Assembly: GCA_043228905.1 (NCBI GenBank) | Contig: JBHGNT010000003.1 | Span: 26,223,304-26,287,303 of the forward strand | Length of the DNA: 64,000 nt | Direction of reading: 5' to 3' | Origin: Azolla caroliniana | Lineage: Eukaryota; Polypodiophyta | Shown here: piece by piece, positions 1-11,879 of the stretch | Layout of the letters: each line of letters starts with the position of its first letter | Numbering within the stretch: position 1 is the stretch's first letter | The notes under the pieces: generated by a model | Database searches by the model: none | What the model saw: the letters and a program-made list of their open reading frames with translations, nothing else | Told to the model about the DNA's origin: nothing | Translations under genes and position numbers: made by a program

Positions 1-384
1 CCTGCACTCTCTTTCATCAATATTATCTCTCTTTTACATTCTCTCTCTTCCTAGATTCTTCTCTCTCTAGAATCTGCAACTCTTTAAATGCCCTCTCTCT
101 CTAGAATCTACAACGCTTTAAATGCTTTCTCTTCCATCTTTTCCACAATATTCCTAGTTTATTGTACCTGTTTGGTAGTACAAGAGTCTCTTAACTACCA
201 AACAACCATTCCCAATTTTGTATAAATAGGCTATACCAGCCTCTTTTGTAACTAGATTATTTTCTGTTGCTACTTACAAAACAAGCTCTACTCTTTGCAA
301 CCATTTTTTCTACTCTCACAGCTTGGTTGTGTCTATTTTGTTTGAACAACTGTTCCGTTGCTGCTATTAGCAGCTTTTCTCACA
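1..384 (+). repeat. LTR of copia family A, plus orientation, 5' end cut by the window
   Basis: This stretch is the reverse complement of the two LTRs at 3787-4241 and 8671-9126. It ends in the same terminal CA (TTTTCTCACA, ending at 384). It carries a TATA-like box (TATAAATA near 221-228). By comparison with the other copies, about 25 bases of its start lie outside the window. No primer-binding site follows base 384, so it is either a solo LTR or the 3' LTR of a plus-strand element to the left. It lies downstream of the last visible prenyl synthase exon, perhaps in an intron of that gene. Confidence 0.88.
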
Positions 385-588
385 TTATTGTCGTCATCCT
401 CAATGAAAAATCAAGACAGGGTAAGCGGATATCATAATTACAATGTGACCCAAAAAAACAAATATGTTGACATATAACTAGAAAATTGTTGATTAGGAGG
501 CTAGCTGCCTATACATAAGCAAATGCAGACTACATCACCATAGTAAATAGTAATAATCATAACTTGTCATCCATTAAGAAATACTTAC

Positions 589-2781
589 CTGCAAGCTTTT
601 TCCTTATTTGAAGTTAACTGCATGATCTCTCCAGTTACCAGAAGCTCCACAACCTGAAAGGGCAGGGATAATTTAGACCACCTGCACTTATAGATACAGC
701 TAAAACTGATCAAATATTAGAATGCCAAAGACTATACAATTACTGAGTCATAATAATATGGCCTTGAACTATCATTGTTTACTAGAAATATTAATATATG
801 GGATGTGTTTCAACCTCACTGCACCCATTGTCCTGTGGATGCACATCACTATGATGTCCATTGTTACAAGATCAAATATAAATTATTATACCCTATCTCA
901 CCTCTGTGTTCTTCAAAGATGCAAGTGAAACAGATGCTCTTGATAATAAAAAGTCTCCTGCTAGTACAGCAAGCTGCAATGAAAAACCAACAGATTTCAG
1001 TACTTTATACACCCTGAATTGCATTCACATCCAATGAACACTTAGCTACATAGGGAATTCCAAATGGTTCTTGGTTGATCTCTCACTTTGTTTCCCATCA
1101 CAAAATTGAGTGACCCGATGCCCCTCCTTGTCTCTGCACTGTCCAATACATCATCATGAAGAAGACTTGCAACCTGCCACGGCTATGTTAATGTTGAACT
1201 TTTCATATAAAAACAGAAGGAAAATAGAATTGTTCATGGAGAGAATTCCTCACATGAATCATCTCTGTTATCTCAGCAATCCTCTGCTGCCTTAATTGTT
1301 GCTCTTGTAACGTAGATTCTGATATGCCAATGTCCGGCAGCACTATAGTCATTGATGATGCCATTAGCAGCAAAATCTGAAAGAAATATAAGAGCTTAGA
1401 ATATGGCTCAACACGCTCATATTGTAATAATCATGTAATATGGGGAAGCCCAAACCCAAACAAACATTGGGGCCCTGAATTACAATGAAATCCACTAGTT
1501 CAAAAATGGTCAATGAAATATGGATCACTGAATTCTCGAAGAACATTATAATGTTCCTATAACCAGTTTTTCACATTCAGCAGCATTTTAAGAAATTTCA
1601 CATACAAAGTGACATATGCATAGCATGGGTCCCCCCAGACAAACACTAGCCTACAATAAATATCAGTTGGAAACTACATCTAATACTATTTGACAAGCAC
1701 ATTGCAAATAGATGAAGAATGTAAAAGTGATAGAGGATAAATCTTGGATTCATAAACTCCCCTCCCTTTCTCTCTTCCTTAGAAAGACCAAAGAGATGTT
1801 CAGTAACTTCATGCCAGATCAAGTTCCCATTTCTTCCAGCTTCCAAACTTGTAGCTCTGGTAGCAAATGAAGCTCAAAGGATCTAGAGTGTAAGAAAATG
1901 GATTGAGATAGAATTTTTTTGTAACTGAAGCTCTCCCTCATTCCATTAGAACTGGATAAGATACACCACAGAGAAGAACTGGCTACTAGCAATAATGTGA
2001 AATGTCAGTTGTCAAGTCAATCATTCCTTCATACTCAAATGAAGCAAAATGTCTGCACTGATTAACATATAGAAAAACCTTACCTGGCAGATGAAAATGT
2101 GGTATTTTTCTGAAGAGGAATGTAAACAATAAAATTATAATCTAAAGCCATAGAAAATAACATTCATTAGCAGAAGAGCTTATAATTTCAAGTAACTAAA
2201 CAGTGATGTACTGTCTTTCATATGCAATGCCCCATGAATGCACCTAAGTATGTACATATTCATGAATATTCCATTAGACTTTACATGTTTTCAAAACAAG
2301 AAGTTATCAACTACCATAGGTCGAAGGCGCTTTCCTTCAACTCCAATCTTGAAAAAATATTCTGCTGCAGAAGCTAACTTGGGAAACTGTTTGAAAAGTA
2401 ATGCACATTTATTTCCATACACTGATCAACAACTTATGCATTATCCATATATTGTAAATCCTATGCCTATTTTCATAGCAGATTAAATTGTCTATCATTA
2501 CTCCTATACGCTTTATGGCATTAAACAGATACACCTTAGTTGAGACCATCACGCGAAGTCTATTTGCAATGGAGGAAAGTTCATCTGCAACAAGAGAAAA
2601 TGGGTCGACCTTTCCCTGCATATAATATAAAAAATAATACAATGAAGTATACAAAAATATGCACATTATCCCATAACAATTGGTTTATAAACAAGCTTAC
2701 CTCAGTGTCACTCGCAAGATGCAAGCTAGCATGATGGAACATGGCGCAAGAACCCAACCGACGATGTTGTCCATGTCCCAT
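589..2781 (-). CDS. Solanesyl/polyprenyl diphosphate synthase (SPS3-like), 5' part of the gene
   Basis: A trans-prenyltransferase that elongates allylic diphosphates with isopentenyl diphosphate to make long prenyl chains, such as ubiquinone side chains. Seven phase-compatible exons are seen on the minus strand: 2701-2781 (ATG at 2781), 2535-2615, 2315-2386, 1254-1376, 1087-1173, 902-973 and 589-653, each with AG/GT borders. Recognisable stretches are DPFSLVADELSSIANRLR, then KLASAAEYFFK and GVEGKRLRP, the RQQRIAEITEMIH stretch, the first Asp-rich motif LHDDVLD followed by ETRRGIGSLNFVMGNK, VLAGDFLLSRA, and VTGEIMQLTS. The second DDxxD motif and the C terminus are not in the window. The last exon leaves phase 2 towards an exon I could not find before base 1. 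Exon 1 is short, and its sequence is not clearly a targeting peptide, so the true start could lie in an upstream exon. About seven residues before VTGE seem to be missing compared with plant SPS3 proteins as I recall them. An LTR lies just beyond the last exon, so gene integrity is uncertain. Confidence 0.85.
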
Positions 2782-3688
2782 AACCTAGCCAATTTCAAGA
2801 AGAATATTTGAGAGCATCACTCAAAAAAATGATAACTGCTGTACATACTCCAGAATTGAGGTTTAGGAATCCAACTCTCTGATTAATGAGCATCGATATA
2901 TCTCCCTAAGGAAGAGATCTCCATACTCGTTTACCCTCCTTCATTTGTATTTGGTTTCGTCATTTTCAATTTGTCACGTGATTAGCATAGTAACATTAGT
3001 GGAGTACAGGTCACAACCCGCATAAAGCTTCGAGAGGATTTATCCTCTGCTGCTGCTGATCTCTTAGCCACTATTAATGACAGAGATAGAGCAGAGAGAT
3101 AAAGCTAGAAACTCTAAGAAGGCATGCGTAGAACTTTGCTATTGTAATAAAACTATTTCTGACAGACTTATTTAGCGTATTTATCTTAATACAACGTTTG
3201 ATCTATTAGAATTTATGGTTAAGAAGTGATTAAAAACATTTGCTTTAAGAGATCTTGCAGAATTTCATGGAACAATATTTGCTGCAAGCACTTACAACTT
3301 GCTTGCTGAGACCACTGTATCCTTGGCGACTGTGTTGTGAGCAAAAGATGTTGTGTGCGAGTGATGCTGAAGGCTCTGCAATTTTCATATGTACTATTCC
3401 TGCTTTTCTTTCAACCAGATCTGAAACATGGCTTCCTACAGAAATTCAACGTGTTACAGGACAAAAAACCATAGATACTTTAATTCTAGAAAACAAGCCC
3501 CCTCTTAAATATATCGTTATACATGAAAGAATTATTTTATATGGAGCAGCAGAGAAATACAAAATATTTACTATTGTGTACTTCATCTTCATCGACCACT
3601 TTCATGGAGAAGAAGGTTAAGTTTCCCTCAGCATGAACTATTACCCGCCTACGGTGCACATCAAATTATGTTTAGTGCCAGATGATGC
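2782..3688. other. Upstream region of the prenyl synthase gene, no gene seen
   Basis: About 0.9 kb lies between the apparent start codon of the minus-strand prenyl synthase gene and the first repeat next to the copia element. It would hold that gene's promoter and 5' leader. I see no convincing TATA box or further exon. The plus-strand reading frame at 3255-3620 resembles nothing I know. Confidence 0.4.
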
Positions 3689-3782
3689 TTCAGGGCAAGA
3701 TCCTTCAACTAATCTCGGGGAATTAGAGAAAACCATGCAATTTGTTTGGGTATATAAGCATACCATTTTAAAGAATGAGTAA
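3689..3782. repeat. 94-bp direct repeat, left copy, flanking the copia element
   Basis: This stretch (TTCAGGGCAAGATCC ... AAGAATGAGTAA) recurs at 9129-9222, on the far side of the copia element, with about five differences. Only four bases (AGAA) separate it from the left LTR. It is far longer than the 5-bp target duplication normal for copia. Confidence 0.9.
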
Positions 3783-3786
3783 AGAA

Positions 3787-4241
3787 TGTGAGAAAAGCTG
3801 TTAATAGCAGCAGCGGAAGAGTTAGAACAAAATAAACACAGCCAAGCTGTGAGAAGGCTGTCAGACAGCAGTAGAAAAAATGGTTGCAAAGAGTAGAGAC
3901 ACAGCCAAAGAGTTGTGCTTGTTTCTAAGTAGCAGCAGAAAATAATCTTCTTACAAAAGAGGCTGGTATAGCCTATTTATACAAAATTGGGAATGGTTGT
4001 TTGGTAGTTAAGAGACTCTTGTACTACCAAACAGGTACAATAAACTAGGAATAAAAAAAGGGAATATCTTGGAAAAAGTGGAAGAGACAAAAGGCATTTA
4101 AAGCATTGCAGATTCTAGAGAGGGAAGGCATTTAAAGAGTTGCAGATTCTAGAGAGAAAAGAATCTAGGAAGAGAGAGAATGTAAAAGAGAGATAATATT
4201 GATGAAAGAGAGTGCAGGTCTGGAGCTGGCACCCTCCAACA
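3787..4241 (-). repeat. 3' LTR of copia element A
   Basis: It is 455 bp, begins TGTGAGAAAAGC and ends ACCCTCCAACA on the plus strand. The minus strand carries a TATA-like box (plus-strand TATTTATAC near 3975-3983). It matches the LTR at 8671-9126 and, inverted, the one at 1-384. Confidence 0.93.
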
Positions 4242-4316
4242 TATAATAAAAGTAACATCAATTGAATTGCAGCATGGAATATTATTTAGTGAAGACATTT
4301 TATAAAACAGCCTCGC

Positions 4317-7300
4317 TCATGGCTGCCTTGGAAGCGGCTTAGTAAATAAATCAGCCACATTTTCTTGAGTAGGGCAATATGCCAAGTTGATGACTTGTGA
4401 TTTTGCTAATTCACGAACAAAATGGCAGTGCACTTTGATGTGTTTTGTTCTACCATGAAATGCTGAGCTATGTGCCAAGGCACGGGCACTTTGGCTGTCT
4501 GTGAAAACTGCAATAGGAGAGTCTTGCAAAACACGAATGTGAGAAAGCAATTGCATTAACCATAGCAACTCACAGCAAGTATCCAAGTAGGCGCGGTATT
4601 CAGATTCCGTCGATGAAGTAGAAACTGAGTTTTGCTTCTTTGATTTCCAAGAAATCAAGCCTGAACCTAACATAAAACAATAGCCAAATGTGGACCTCCT
4701 AGAATCAATATCACCTGCCCAATCAGCATCTAAGTAGCCAACAAGCTCAATGCCGCCTCTAAAAGACAGACCATAGTCGAGTGTGTTGGCCAAATACCGA
4801 AGAACTCAAATAATTGCTTGCCAATGACTTTGTCTTGGAGCAGTTGAGAATTGGCTGAGAATACTCACGCTATAGGACAAATCAGGCTTGGTATAAGTTA
4901 AGTGAAGAAGGGACCCAATTAACCTTCTATATTTCGTGATATCCTCAAATATGGGAGAATTGTCTTCACGAGATAGCTTTGAGTTTGGATCCATTGGACA
5001 AGAGAGTGGCTTGCAATTTGACATGCTATAGGTCTCAAGGAGCTGCCTGAGATACCTATGTTGGCTGAGAAAGATACCACCATGTGATTGATAGACCTCC
5101 ATACCTATGAAATAATGGAGAAGCCCTAGATCAGTCATTTCAAAGGTTGTTTTGAGGTCAACGCGGACCTCCTCGATTTTAGATGCAAGGGACCCTGTAA
5201 TTAGAAGGTCGTCAACATATAATATGATCAAGCAAAGCAAATTATCTTGGGAAAAAACATAGAGATTGCTGTCAGCATTACAGTTTTGAAACCCAAGAGA
5301 GAGAAAGAAGCTATCAATTTTGTCATGCCAAGCTTTGGGAGCTTGCTTTAAGCCATACAAGGCTTTGTGTAACCTATAGACCATGTTTTTCTGCTCTAAA
5401 ATCTCGAAACCTGGAGGTTGTTCAACATAAACCTCCTCTTTCAAGTCACCATTAAGGAAGGCTGACTTGACATCCATTTGAAAAATGGGCCATTTGTTGT
5501 GAGCAGCAAGTGCAAGCGCACATCGGATAGAGGTGTACCTTGCTGTTGGAGTAAAAGTTTCCTCGTAATCCACTCCTTTGACTTGTGAGTAGCCTTTTGC
5601 CACTAAACGTGCCTTGTGCTTATCCAAAGTACCAATAGCATGGTATTTGGTCTTGAAAATCCATTTCAGTCCAATGACTTGTCGATGTGGAGGCCGTGGG
5701 ACCAGCTCCCATGTATGATTCCACTCAATGGAATCAAGTTCAACTTCCATTGCGGCTTTCCACTTTGGAAGAACAAGGGCCTCTTTTGCTGTTGTGGGTT
5801 CTTTTGATTGCACAACAGTGCACAATAAGGCCAAGTTGCATGAGTGAAGAGGCCGTTGTGACTTACGTGTTCGAGAACCAGATGTATACTCATGAAGTTC
5901 AGCATCGGAGAGATGAGAATCACGAATGGTGGCTTGAAGCCACTTGGGAAGTGGTGGAAGCTGGTTTGTAGAGGGAGGGGAAACAAGTGGAGTTGAGGGA
6001 GAGGATTGAATTGTTGGCGAAGTTAGAGATTGAGTAGGAGGAGATGGGGGGCTTGAAGATGAGACATCTTCGTCTAAAATAGGAGATTCCGGAGGAGCTA
6101 GGATTTCAACCATGAACTCAGGTAAAATCCTAGAATCATCCAGCTGAGACTCCACAAAATGAAAATCCCTAGAGATGACTAGGGACTTTGACTCTAAATC
6201 CCATAACCTGTACACTTTAGATTGTGTGTTGTAACCAAGAAATTTGCATTTCTTGGTTTTGGACTCAAATTTCGTCCTTTTATGATCTGAAATGTGAACA
6301 TAAGCATCTTAACCAAAGACTTTAAAATGAGATACTAAGGGCTTTACACCTGTAAATGCTTCTGCAGGCGTCATTCCAGCAACTGCTTTTGTTGGGCAAC
6401 AGTTGATGATGTAGACTGTTGTGTTGACAGCTTCACCCCAAAACGAGAGAGGAAGATCAGATTGAGATAGCATCTTATGATGCCATCTCTTGGACTGTCC
6501 GGTTCTTCCTTTCCACAACTCCATTTTGTTGAGTATTGGGTGTAGAAAATTGGCGAGCAATGCCTCGTTGAGAGCAAAAATGGTGGAAAGTTTGGGAGAT
6601 AAACTCTCCACCATTGTCCAACCTGATCTTTCGAACTTTCTTCGATGTCTCGTTCTCCACGAGAGCTACCCATTCTTGAAATTTTGTGAAGGCTTGCGAT
6701 TTTTCTACAAGAAAATAAACCCAAACCTTGCAGGAGAAATCATCAATGATGAGCATGAAGTAGCGTGCACCACCAAGAGTAGTGGTTTGCATGGGACCAC
6801 AAAGATCCATGTGCACTAACTCCAAGATAGATATTGCACGGTGAGTGGTTTCATGAGGGAAAGGCTCTCGATGTTGCTTGCCATAAAGACAAGCAACACA
6901 TGGGGTATTGGGAGTTTTGAAAATAGGAAGACCCTCAACTAGTTGGGAAGAGGAGAGCTTTTGAAGATAATCATAGTTGAGATGACCAAACCTAGCATGC
7001 CACAACGTGGGATCTTCTTGTGCCACCAACGCATGAGAGCCTTGAAAAAGATGAAGAAGATGAGATTTGGACTTTTCCAAGGGGCTATGGGAACTTTTCA
7101 GGCGGTATAAATCTCCTTGTTGTGTGCCACTAGCTACAATTTGTAGGTTGGTGGTGTCAATGACTTCCAAAACTGAGCTATCAAAGTAGACTCCATAACC
7201 TTGCTTAGTGATTTGGTAGACTGAAAGTAGGTTGGCAGAGATGCGAGGCACATGTAGGACATCTTGAAGAATGACAGGTTCTTCATTTGAAGAATTGTTA

Positions 7301-7503
7301 AGAAACACATTACCCACACATGAAGCCTCAATGCTTGAGGCATCTCCAATGGAGATTTGGGAGGAGCTAGGTTTCACATCATGCAAAATGGATTTTTCAT
7401 AGGTCATGTGTGAAGTGGCACCACTATTTACTAACCACTCATCAATGGTTGAGGTAGTTGGTCCAGTCAAATGTGAAGTATGTTCCTCAATGCCAAGGAA
7501 AAC
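4317..7503 (-). pseudogene. copia pol polyprotein, degenerate (PR-IN-RT-RNase H)
   Basis: Read on the minus strand from about 7503 to 4317. The protease motif reads VNSGATSH where DSGATSH is expected, because the catalytic Asp codon is AAT at 7426-7428. Next come the GAG-pre-integrase zinc site (LWHARFGHL ... CVACLYGKQH) and the integrase core (HMDLCGP, RLDNGGEF, NGVVERKNRT). Reverse transcriptase (4806-6215) has WKAAMEVELDSIEWNHTWEL, FQMDVKSAFLNGDL and the catalytic LYVDDLL. RNase H (4317-4793) has DADWAGD and STSSTESEY, and ends VADLFTKPLP. Lesions: a frameshift near 6478, TAA near 6307 in KVFG*DAYVHI, and TGA near 4803 (HWQAII*VLRYL, where CGA or AGA is expected). A frame change near 7503 separates it from gag. 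Confidence 0.93.
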
Positions 7504-8385
7504 TGTTTCTTTGGCTGAGTGGATGAGTGGGCTGAGTGGGCCGAGTTGGATTTCGGTGTAGGTTGATTTTCGGTAGAAGAAGAGTTCTTAGCATTGTCCC
7601 TTTTCTTTTTCCGACAATCCGGCTGAATGTGACCTTTGTAGCCACAATAATGACAAGTGAGCTCCTAGTAAGCTGGGTTGTTTGGCGGTCTTGGATTGGG
7701 TTTGTTGTAGGAGTTACCATTTTGCTTCCACTTGCCTTTACTTGTCTCATTGGAAGTTTGAGCACTTTTCTTCCTTGTTGCCCTATCTTGTAGCATACCA
7801 AGAAATGTATTCATATCAAGTGTGTTGGGAAGAAGAGAAATTGTGTCACAAAAAGCTGAGAATGACTCAGGCAACTTTATCATTAGACGATGCACAAACT
7901 CAACTTCAGTTGACTTGCTTCCCAAAGAAACTAGTTCCTTTTGGAGAGTAACAAATTGCGTTATTTGATCCATGATGTTGGGAGTGTCATGAATCTTGAG
8001 ATTAGCTAGTTGGTTCTCAATAGCTATCATTTGAGCATGATTAGCTCGATGGTACCTCTTTTTGATGGATGTCCATAGTTCATTGGCTGTCTCTTCATCT
8101 GTATCTTGAAATTGACGAGCGATGCTCGGTTTAATACTAAACATGAGGAAAGCATGGGAACGAGAATCCTTATCTAGCCACGCTTCAATCTCAGCGTTAG
8201 ATGAGCCAGCAACTAATTTGGTTGAAGAGGATGAAGTTACTGGTGGTTTCTTGTCACTACCATTGACTACATTCCATAAACGATGGTATTGTAGCAAGGT
8301 CTTTATTTGTAGCTCCCAATCCAAGTAATTGTTCCCATCCAAGATGGACTCTTTGGGGAGTTGGGGAATGGTTGATGAAACAATC
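7504..8385 (-). pseudogene. copia gag, degenerate
   Basis: The minus-strand frame contains the usual opening DGNNYLDWELQIKTLL and a UBN2-type gag body (ETANELWTSIKKRYH, FVHRLMIKLPESFSAF). After an in-frame TAG at 7665 the same frame reads the CCHC knuckle CHYCGYKGHIQPDC. No ATG lies in frame upstream, since the first residue of the open stretch is encoded by TTG, so the start has probably been lost. The stop lies just before the knuckle, so nucleocapsid could only be made by readthrough. Confidence 0.85.
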
Positions 8386-8658
8386 TTGGCATGTGAGGCT
8401 CTGGATATCCTCCTCTTGAGCTACAACTGGACAATTTACAGCAGTTGTAAGTAGATGCTCAGGGTCTTTCTACTTCTCCCTAGATGCTAGGTGAGACTCA
8501 GATGAGGGGAAAAGAAAAAAAAGAACCTCCTTTGTAGGTTGGGAGGGTGGCTGTTAAGAGAACCTCCTCTATAGGGTTGGGAGGGAGGGATAAAAGAAGA
8601 GACGTTTGTGTGCTCTTTGGCAAAAAAAAATTCAGGCTGAGGATATGGAGACCTCACT

Positions 8659-8670
8659 GCTCTGATACCA
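8659..8670 (-). other. Primer-binding site of copia element A
   Basis: The minus strand reads TGGTATCAGAGC directly next to the 5' LTR. This is the standard copia primer-binding site, complementary to the 3' end of initiator methionine tRNA. It fixes the element's orientation and the LTR border at 8671. Confidence 0.93.
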
Positions 8671-9126
8671 TGTGAGAAAAGCTGTTAATAGCAGCAGCGG
8701 AAGAGTTAGAACAAAATAGACACAGCCAAGCTGTGAGAAGGCTGTCAGACAGCAGTAGAAAAAATGGTTGCAAAGAGTAGAGACACAGCCAAAGAGTTGT
8801 GCTTGTTTCTAAGTAGCAGCAGAAAATAATCTTCTTACAAAAGAGGTTGGTATAAGCCTATTTATACAAAATTGGCAATGGTTGTTTGGTAGTTAAGAGA
8901 CTCTTGTACTACCAAACAGGTACAATAAACTAGGAATAAAAAAAGGGAATATCTTGGAAAAAGTGGAAGAGACAAAAGGCATTTAAAGCATTGCAGATTC
9001 TAGAGAGAGAATGCATTTAAAGAGTTGCAGATTCTAGAGAGAAAAGAATCTGGGAAGAGAGAGAATGTGGTACAGAGATAATAAAGATGAAAGAGAGTGT
9101 AGGTATGGAGCTGCCACCCTCCAACA
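8671..9126 (-). repeat. 5' LTR of copia element A
   Basis: A 456-bp LTR with TG...CA ends, next to the primer-binding site. It differs from the 3' LTR by scattered substitutions and a one-base insertion in the TATA region (GGTATAAGCC against GGTATAGCC). Confidence 0.93.
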
Positions 9127-9128
9127 AG

Positions 9129-9222
9129 TTCAGGGCAAGATCCTTCAACTAATCTTTGGGGATTAGAGAAAACCATGCAATTTGTTTGGGTATATAAGCA
9201 TACCATTTTAAAGAATGAGTAA
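9129..9222. repeat. 94-bp direct repeat, right copy
   Basis: Second copy of the stretch at 3689-3782, beginning two bases after the right LTR. Beyond AATGAGTAA the two flanks are unrelated. Confidence 0.9.
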
Positions 9223-11049
9223 TAGCCATAGGCCCCCATTGAACATGCAGAGAGCTAAAAGAGGGGAAGAAGGAAGTCATATAAGTTTGCTCCTGGCCAT
9301 GGTGAAGCGGGAATCAACACTTCTATTCTTATGTATTTCTTACTGTCCCCTATGGGATTACACTTTATCCAGACCTTTCTCTACCTTTGCTTCCTTCTAT
9401 GCATTAAATTTTGATATAATTCAAATATCTATTATTCAACAATATTTTCCCCTTGAATGGCATGTTTGAGCTCGGGTGCCATTCTGTGTGAGTTTTGAGA
9501 GTGGCCCTCTTTCCCATCTCTTTGAATAGCATTGACTCCTTCTTTGGCCTTTTATGGGCATTAATATAATATTTCTTTCTTTCTGGATAAAGATCAGTAG
9601 AAGATGAGTTGAAGAGCAGATAGCGAAACAGAATACTCATAGTCAGAAATGGGCTAGTTTTGTAACTGGTTCCCTTTTGGTGATCATGTTAGCTGTACAA
9701 GGAAACTTTTAAAATTGCAGTATGGCCTAATTTTGAGGAATGTATCAAATTAATATATACAATGGTGACAGATATGATGAGGCATGCATAATAGACCACT
9801 GACCAAATGTCATATCATTGTGAGCAAAGCTGGCAAGAATGGCCCCAGGATGTACGTAAAAAGCATGGTTGGTATCCTGGAGGAGCTCATAAAAGCAGCA
9901 CTGATATTGGAGAGCTTGAAGAAATTCACGCTACATCATGGTCAAGATATCTGATATATTCTCCAAGGATCTGAGAGAATCATCTCTTGATACATCATAA
10001 ACCGATGATAAATATCCTGGCACTTACGATACAAGATATTCAGTTGTCTGCATGTCTTTAAAGTGTCATCATGATCACGAGGCCTGATAAAACGCTGTTC
10101 GTAAGACCAATGGATACCTGATCAGTGTTATAACTAAAGTACAAGTCCCCAAGCAAGATAACCAGTATGCAAAACAGAGTCTGAGAGAGTAGATCGTCAC
10201 AGAAACATATTGCATAGGCAAAGAGGCAGAGTCACTGATGATGATCTTGGTCTTGAAAATGTGATCATCATATTTTTCTAGAGAAGGATCATCTACCAAC
10301 CTCTATAGCCCAAGAAACTCATGCACCAACCGACATTGTCAAGAGACCGAACAAATTCCCAATAGATGCTAAGAAAAGGCTAATTTGTATCCAACATGAA
10401 TCAAGTGTGAAAATTAGCTGGGAACCTTCAACTAGAACTCGGGACTGTATCGCATGTAAAAGACATTAGTCATCTCGGATCATTGACACGCATAGGGTAT
10501 CACCTCGAAATTTTCTAGCACAAGAGTGGATCCCCTATGAATATGCATTCATTGGAGGCCCTGGAATAATATTCCAGCAGAGAAAAGCGGGATGCTCCAA
10601 AATTGAATGCAAAAACGAAGAGATAGGATGACGAAACTGAGGCGTAGGTCAAAAGAACCCATCCAAGAGACCCATGACGCAGAAAACCGAGCGAAACAAT
10701 TTTGTTCTATCATCTCTCAATCCATCTTCTGTGTTCCATTCCATCATTCACTATTCCTCTATGCACTTATTACTCTCACAATTTCTAGATCACGCATTCA
10801 ATCATATAAAGAAGCTAATCTAGATTATGCTTGGTGAGTGTGGCTAATCTAGTCAACGCTATTCAAAGAGGTGGGAGAAGGGAATATAAATATATACACA
10901 CAAAATACAGAGAGGCAAAGAGAGAACCCACCGTTAAGCACACTTTTTGTTCTGATTAAGATTTTCTTGCTTTGATCTGAAGCTGAATGAAAGTATGCCG
11001 GTATTCTATTGTTGCAAAATATATGCACCGAATCGTCTCCGACCTCATC
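9223..11049. other. Intergenic, no gene recognised
   Basis: There are scattered short reading frames on both strands. A plus-strand stretch near 9810-9945 reads WPQDVRKKHGWYPGGAH, and a minus-strand frame covers 10075-10299. Neither resembles a family I know. They could be decayed mobile-element sequence. Confidence 0.4.
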
Positions 11050-11420
11050 CTTCTTCTTCTTCTTCTTCTTCTTCTTCTTCTTCTTCTTCTGTTCTGTTAA
11101 ACTAAAATTATGCAACAGGGAGCGCTGGCATCCGGAGACTCGCGATCGGAAGAGACTCCTGACAATGAAATCACGCCTCGCCATATGATGGAGCTCCAGA
11201 GGCGACGAAGGCATACAACAGAGGAGAGCCGGGCCGGGCCGAGCCGAGCCGAGCCGAACAAACCGACCTCTTCTAGAGTTTGTGTGTGTGTTTTCGTTGA
11301 GGTTTCCCAAAGTCTCGCAAAATAATAATAATAATAATAATACGGCAGCTTCTCTATTTTCCTGGCCGGCCGGCAGACTGACCCATATATGTACATATAT
11401 GTATGTATGTATGTACATAT
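11050..11420. repeat. Cluster of simple-sequence repeats
   Basis: Within 370 bp there are (TTC)n at 11050-11090, a GGGCC/GAGCC run near 11230-11260, (TG)n near 11281, (AAT)n at 11322-11341 and (TATG)n near 11399-11416. Reading frames crossing this stretch are products of the repeats. Confidence 0.85.
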
Positions 11421-11879
11421 ATACATTATAATAGATATATGTACGGTTTGGTCATTGGATCTGTTGGTCTGCATCCGACTGGCTGCTGATTTCACACGTT
11501 TGCCATGCACGACTCATGGAGTTCTTTCTTTTTGTTGGACATGTTCCCGCTATTCTTAGAGAGGCCTCAATGCCACCTAAGTTATAACATATGATGAGGC
11601 GACATTGCGACTTTACATCAAGTGTGCGTTGGCTTTTGAGATAGAAATAGAAGACATGTATGTAATGGAGTGTACACCATTTGTGTAGATAGCTAGCTAG
11701 CTCATCGATCCCATTACTATGCACCATATACAATCATTACATGCAAGACTATGATGTCATGTCATAGGTGTTGGGATCAGCCGATTCACGATAGGCTTTA
11801 CGTCACATCGATGCTGCATGACCAAAAAAAATTGGAAAAATGACAACTTAGGTCAAGACAGTTGCCACTGAAAGATAAT

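Larger units (their letters stand above)
3787..9126 (-). mobile_element. Ty1/copia LTR retrotransposon (family A), complete but disabled
   Basis: A 5.3-kb element on the minus strand with two LTRs (3787-4241 and 8671-9126, both TG...CA), a tRNA-iMet-type primer-binding site, a gag region, and a pol region in copia order: protease, integrase, reverse transcriptase, RNase H. By hand count the LTRs differ at roughly 15 positions in 455, so the insertion is moderately young. The coding region is broken by at least three in-frame stops and two frameshifts, and the protease catalytic Asp is changed. The bases flanking the LTRs (AAGAA left, AGTTC right) do not form a 5-bp target duplication. I see no clear polypurine tract just inside the 3' LTR. 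Confidence 0.95.

Noticed and set aside
3255-3620. A 121-codon plus-strand frame near the prenyl synthase promoter
   Set aside because: No motif was recognised, and it overlaps the expected upstream region of the minus-strand gene. Length alone is not evidence in AT-rich intergenic DNA.
11097-11510. Minus-strand frame of 137 codons
   Set aside because: It is built from AAT, TATG and GAGCC repeats, with no recognisable domain.
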